DNA of 53,485 bases from Agathobacter sp. (GTDB lineage: Bacteria; Bacillota; Clostridia; Lachnospirales; Lachnospiraceae): the NCBI GenBank assembly GCA_017481285.1, contig JAFUPI010000061.1, positions 1-53,485 of the forward strand, given 5' to 3'. Within the stretch, counting starts at the first letter, position 1. Every line of letters starts with the position of its first letter. A program made the position numbers and the translations under genes. The notes under the pieces are model-generated. The model did not search any database. It saw only the letters and a list, made by a program, of their open reading frames with translations, and had not been told where the DNA came from. Below are positions 52,051 through 53,485 of this stretch, piece after piece.

Positions 52051-52590
52051 TTATTTATCGAAAGACTTTGCAGAACTTTCATATTTCTCACCAAATACTT
52101 TACGTGCAATCTTGTAGAAAAACAAGATTAATTTCTCAGGTATTCGTTTTAATACAATCTGAATTTCTTCCTTTGGATGAATTGGTTTTACTAAAATGGT
52201 ACGAATTCCTGCCAAATTAGCTCCCATAACATCTGTAAAAATCTGATCCCCTACGAACAAAGTGTTGTCTGTTGTAGTTCCCATGATTTCCATTGCCTTC
52301 TTATAATTGCCCGGCATCGGTTTGTTTGCTTTGAAAATGTAGTTTACCTGCACCACATCGTTAAACATCTTCACACGAGGCTCTTTATTATTGGAAAGGA
52401 GCATGCAGGAATATCCCAATTCCTTCAAATGTGCAAACAATTCCTTCGCTCTTTCATCCGCAGGAGCTCCATGTGGCACCAAGGTATTATCTACATCAAA
52501 GATAACTGCACGATAGCCGTCCTTATACAATTTATCAAAATCAATCACATAGGTGGAGTCTAAATACTCTCCTGGGAAAAATATAGCCAT
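52051..52590 (-). CDS. YqeG-family HAD-IIIA phosphatase
   Basis: About 179 residues from ATG 52590 (MAIFFPGEYLDSTYVIDFDK), after AAGGAG. HAD motif I is AVIFDVDNTLVPHG, motif II CMLLSNNKEPR, and motif IV LFVGDQIFTDVMGANLAG. It resembles YqeG (mitochondrial PTPMT-like GEP4 relatives), implicated in phosphatidylglycerophosphate dephosphorylation; that role is known only for the family. Confidence 0.87.
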   Translation of the reverse strand: MAIFFPGEYLDSTYVIDFDKLYKDGYRAVIFDVDNTLVPHGAPADERAKELFAHLKELGYSCMLLSNNKEPRVKMFNDVVQVNYIFKANKPMPGNYKKAMEIMGTTTDNTLFVGDQIFTDVMGANLAGIRTILVKPIHPKEEIQIVLKRIPEKLILFFYKIARKVFGEKYESSAKSFDK

Positions 52591-52611
52591 CTTCCAATTC
52601 TCCTTAAAAAA

Positions 52612-52640
52612 GGAAAGAATCTCGACGGGAGATTCTTTCC
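52612..52640 (-). terminator. nrdR terminator
   Basis: GAAAGAATCTC pairs with GAGATTCTTTC (loop GACGG region), U-run leftward. Confidence 0.8.
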
Positions 52641-52650
52641 CCAATGAATG

Positions 52651-53100
52651 CTAACCTAACATTTTCTTCAATTCGTTCATAAATGTATTTACATCTTTAA
52701 ATTCACGATATACAGATGCAAAACGAACATATGCAACAGAATCCAAGTCTTTTAATTTATCCATAAGGATTTCACCGATTACTGTACTTGGAATTTCTTT
52801 TTCTTCTCTGTTGAAGATTTCTACTTCTACTTCATCTACCAATTTAGTAATCTGATCTGCAGAAATAGGACGTTTATGACATGCACGAAGTACGCCAGCT
52901 TCAATCTTAGAACGATCATACTGTTCACGAATATTGTCTTTTTTAATGACAATGAGTGGAATAGTTTCCACTTTTTCATAAGTGGTAAAACGTTTGCCAC
53001 AATCATCACAAAGACGACGACGTCTGATAGAATTGTTGTCATCTGCTGGACGTGAGTCAATTACTCTAGTGTTTTCACTGCTACAAAAAGGACATTTCAT
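52651..53100 (-). CDS. nrdR: Transcriptional repressor NrdR
   Basis: A 149-residue NrdR. Zinc ribbon: MKCPFCSSENTRVIDSRPAD and RRRRLCDDCGKRFTTYEKVE. The ATP-cone follows: VIKKDNIREQYDRSKIEAGV, CHKRPIS. It senses (d)ATP and represses ribonucleotide reductase genes. It is first of a short leftward group with yqeG and rpiB, partly separated by a terminator. Confidence 0.95.
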   Translation of the reverse strand: MKCPFCSSENTRVIDSRPADDNNSIRRRRLCDDCGKRFTTYEKVETIPLIVIKKDNIREQYDRSKIEAGVLRACHKRPISADQITKLVDEVEVEIFNREEKEIPSTVIGEILMDKLKDLDSVAYVRFASVYREFKDVNTFMNELKKMLG

Positions 53101-53146
53101 AATGCCACCTCCGATTCTGCCAATTTACGCATAATAATATACTGTA

Positions 53147-53176
53147 AGTATACCCTTATCTTGCGGTTTTTGTCAA
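53147..53176 (-). promoter_or_regulatory. nrdR promoter
   Basis: Leftward TTGACA (53171-53176), 18 bp, TATACT (53147-53152). Confidence 0.65.
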
Positions 53177-53260
53177 TAAATTCCACCAAATTCCACTAAA
53201 TATTCAGTTTATAAAGTTGGCTCTCCCTAAATTCCGAGTTGGCGACCCCTTATGTTTATT

Positions 53261-53485
53261 TTGAAATAAAATATGTCGCTGTGTCTTCTAGGGAATTTCG
53301 AACCTTTAAGGGAAACGCGTTTATTTTCTTGAAACACTCTGCTGGCTTAAATTTTGTGTCTGGCATAGCTTTTACTATCTGCACCGCTTTGTCCGTGTGC
53401 AACAGACACCGTACTCCTATTTCTGTTTCTCTAATGTGGGCAGTCTTATAAAGTTGATATTACATGAGCCATGCAAAAACTCGGT
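53261..53485. repeat. Long-hairpin element, copy 3 (cut by window edge)
   Basis: It begins near TTGAAATAAAATATGTCGCTG and follows the reversed right arm of copy 1 (AACACTCTGCTGGCTTAAATT, then TTTTACTATCTGCACCGC). From about 53410 it switches to match the apical domain of copy 2: CTCTAA and GTTGATATTACAT, the latter also at 20484-20496 in reverse. So it is the long form in the opposite orientation, and only its first half is present. The rest of 53101-53260 holds the nrdR promoter. Confidence 0.7.

Overview
The window looks like a chromosomal segment of a low-GC, Gram-positive gut anaerobe of the Lachnospiraceae type (Clostridia; near Roseburia/Agathobacter). The evidence is the base composition, strong GGAGG ribosome sites, a Cys T-box over cysE-cysS-mrnC-rlmB-sigH, MecA, NrdR, a SpoVB-like flippase and a huge cell-wall-anchored amylopullulanase. 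The species cannot be named from sequence alone.

Region 1 (1-13.3 kb) is accessory DNA. A C1-type repressor and a small ImmA-like protein point right. Diverging from them, across four copies of an AAGTTCNGAA operator, is a phage-derived operon: OB-fold ssDNA-binding protein, ArpU/DUF1492-like regulator, tail terminator, tail tube, tail chaperones with a classic T TTT TTA -1 frameshift site, and finally a 1018-residue tape measure protein. No capsid, terminase, portal, integrase or lysis genes are seen. Between the chaperones and the tape measure lies a duplicated array of lipoproteins, zinc-ribbon proteins and a three-repeat Ltp-domain protein. Ltp is the superinfection-exclusion fold whose known target is a tape measure protein. 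Two broken copies of the tape-measure 5' end sit in the array, and the lipoprotein promoters carry a strong palindrome.

Region 2 (13.3-20.8 kb) holds lysA, a lytic transglycosylase, tRNA-Thr, a type I toxin/antisense-RNA pair whose toxin promoter contains a LexA-like box, a metallophosphoesterase, a ParB-like/BMP fusion and a CheC-CheY pair. It is bracketed by two copies of an unrecognised 0.37-0.55 kb long-hairpin element; a third copy runs off the right edge of the window. Their helices differ in sequence but keep pairing, while asymmetric internal loops are conserved. This family is the best candidate here for something undescribed.

Region 3 (20.8-34.8 kb) is housekeeping: the T-box operon ending in sigH and mecA, a membrane protein after ispF, a cytidylate-kinase-like protein, an anion permease, pta, an EamA transporter, a nucleotidase/guanylate-kinase fusion, an HD protein and a DUF4422 protein.

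Region 4 (34.8-46.3 kb) is a starch-use locus: the 2615-residue secreted amylase-pullulanase, a GPH-family sugar symporter and an intracellular GH13 alpha-glucosidase. Together they suggest degradation at the wall, uptake of maltooligosaccharides and hydrolysis inside.

Region 5 (46.3-53.5 kb) has tRNA-Val and tRNA-Met, a CptIN-like type III toxin-antitoxin locus whose toxin has an in-frame TGA, a Cof phosphatase, a cysteine desulfurase, a SpoVB-like flippase, efp, rpiB, a YqeG phosphatase and nrdR.
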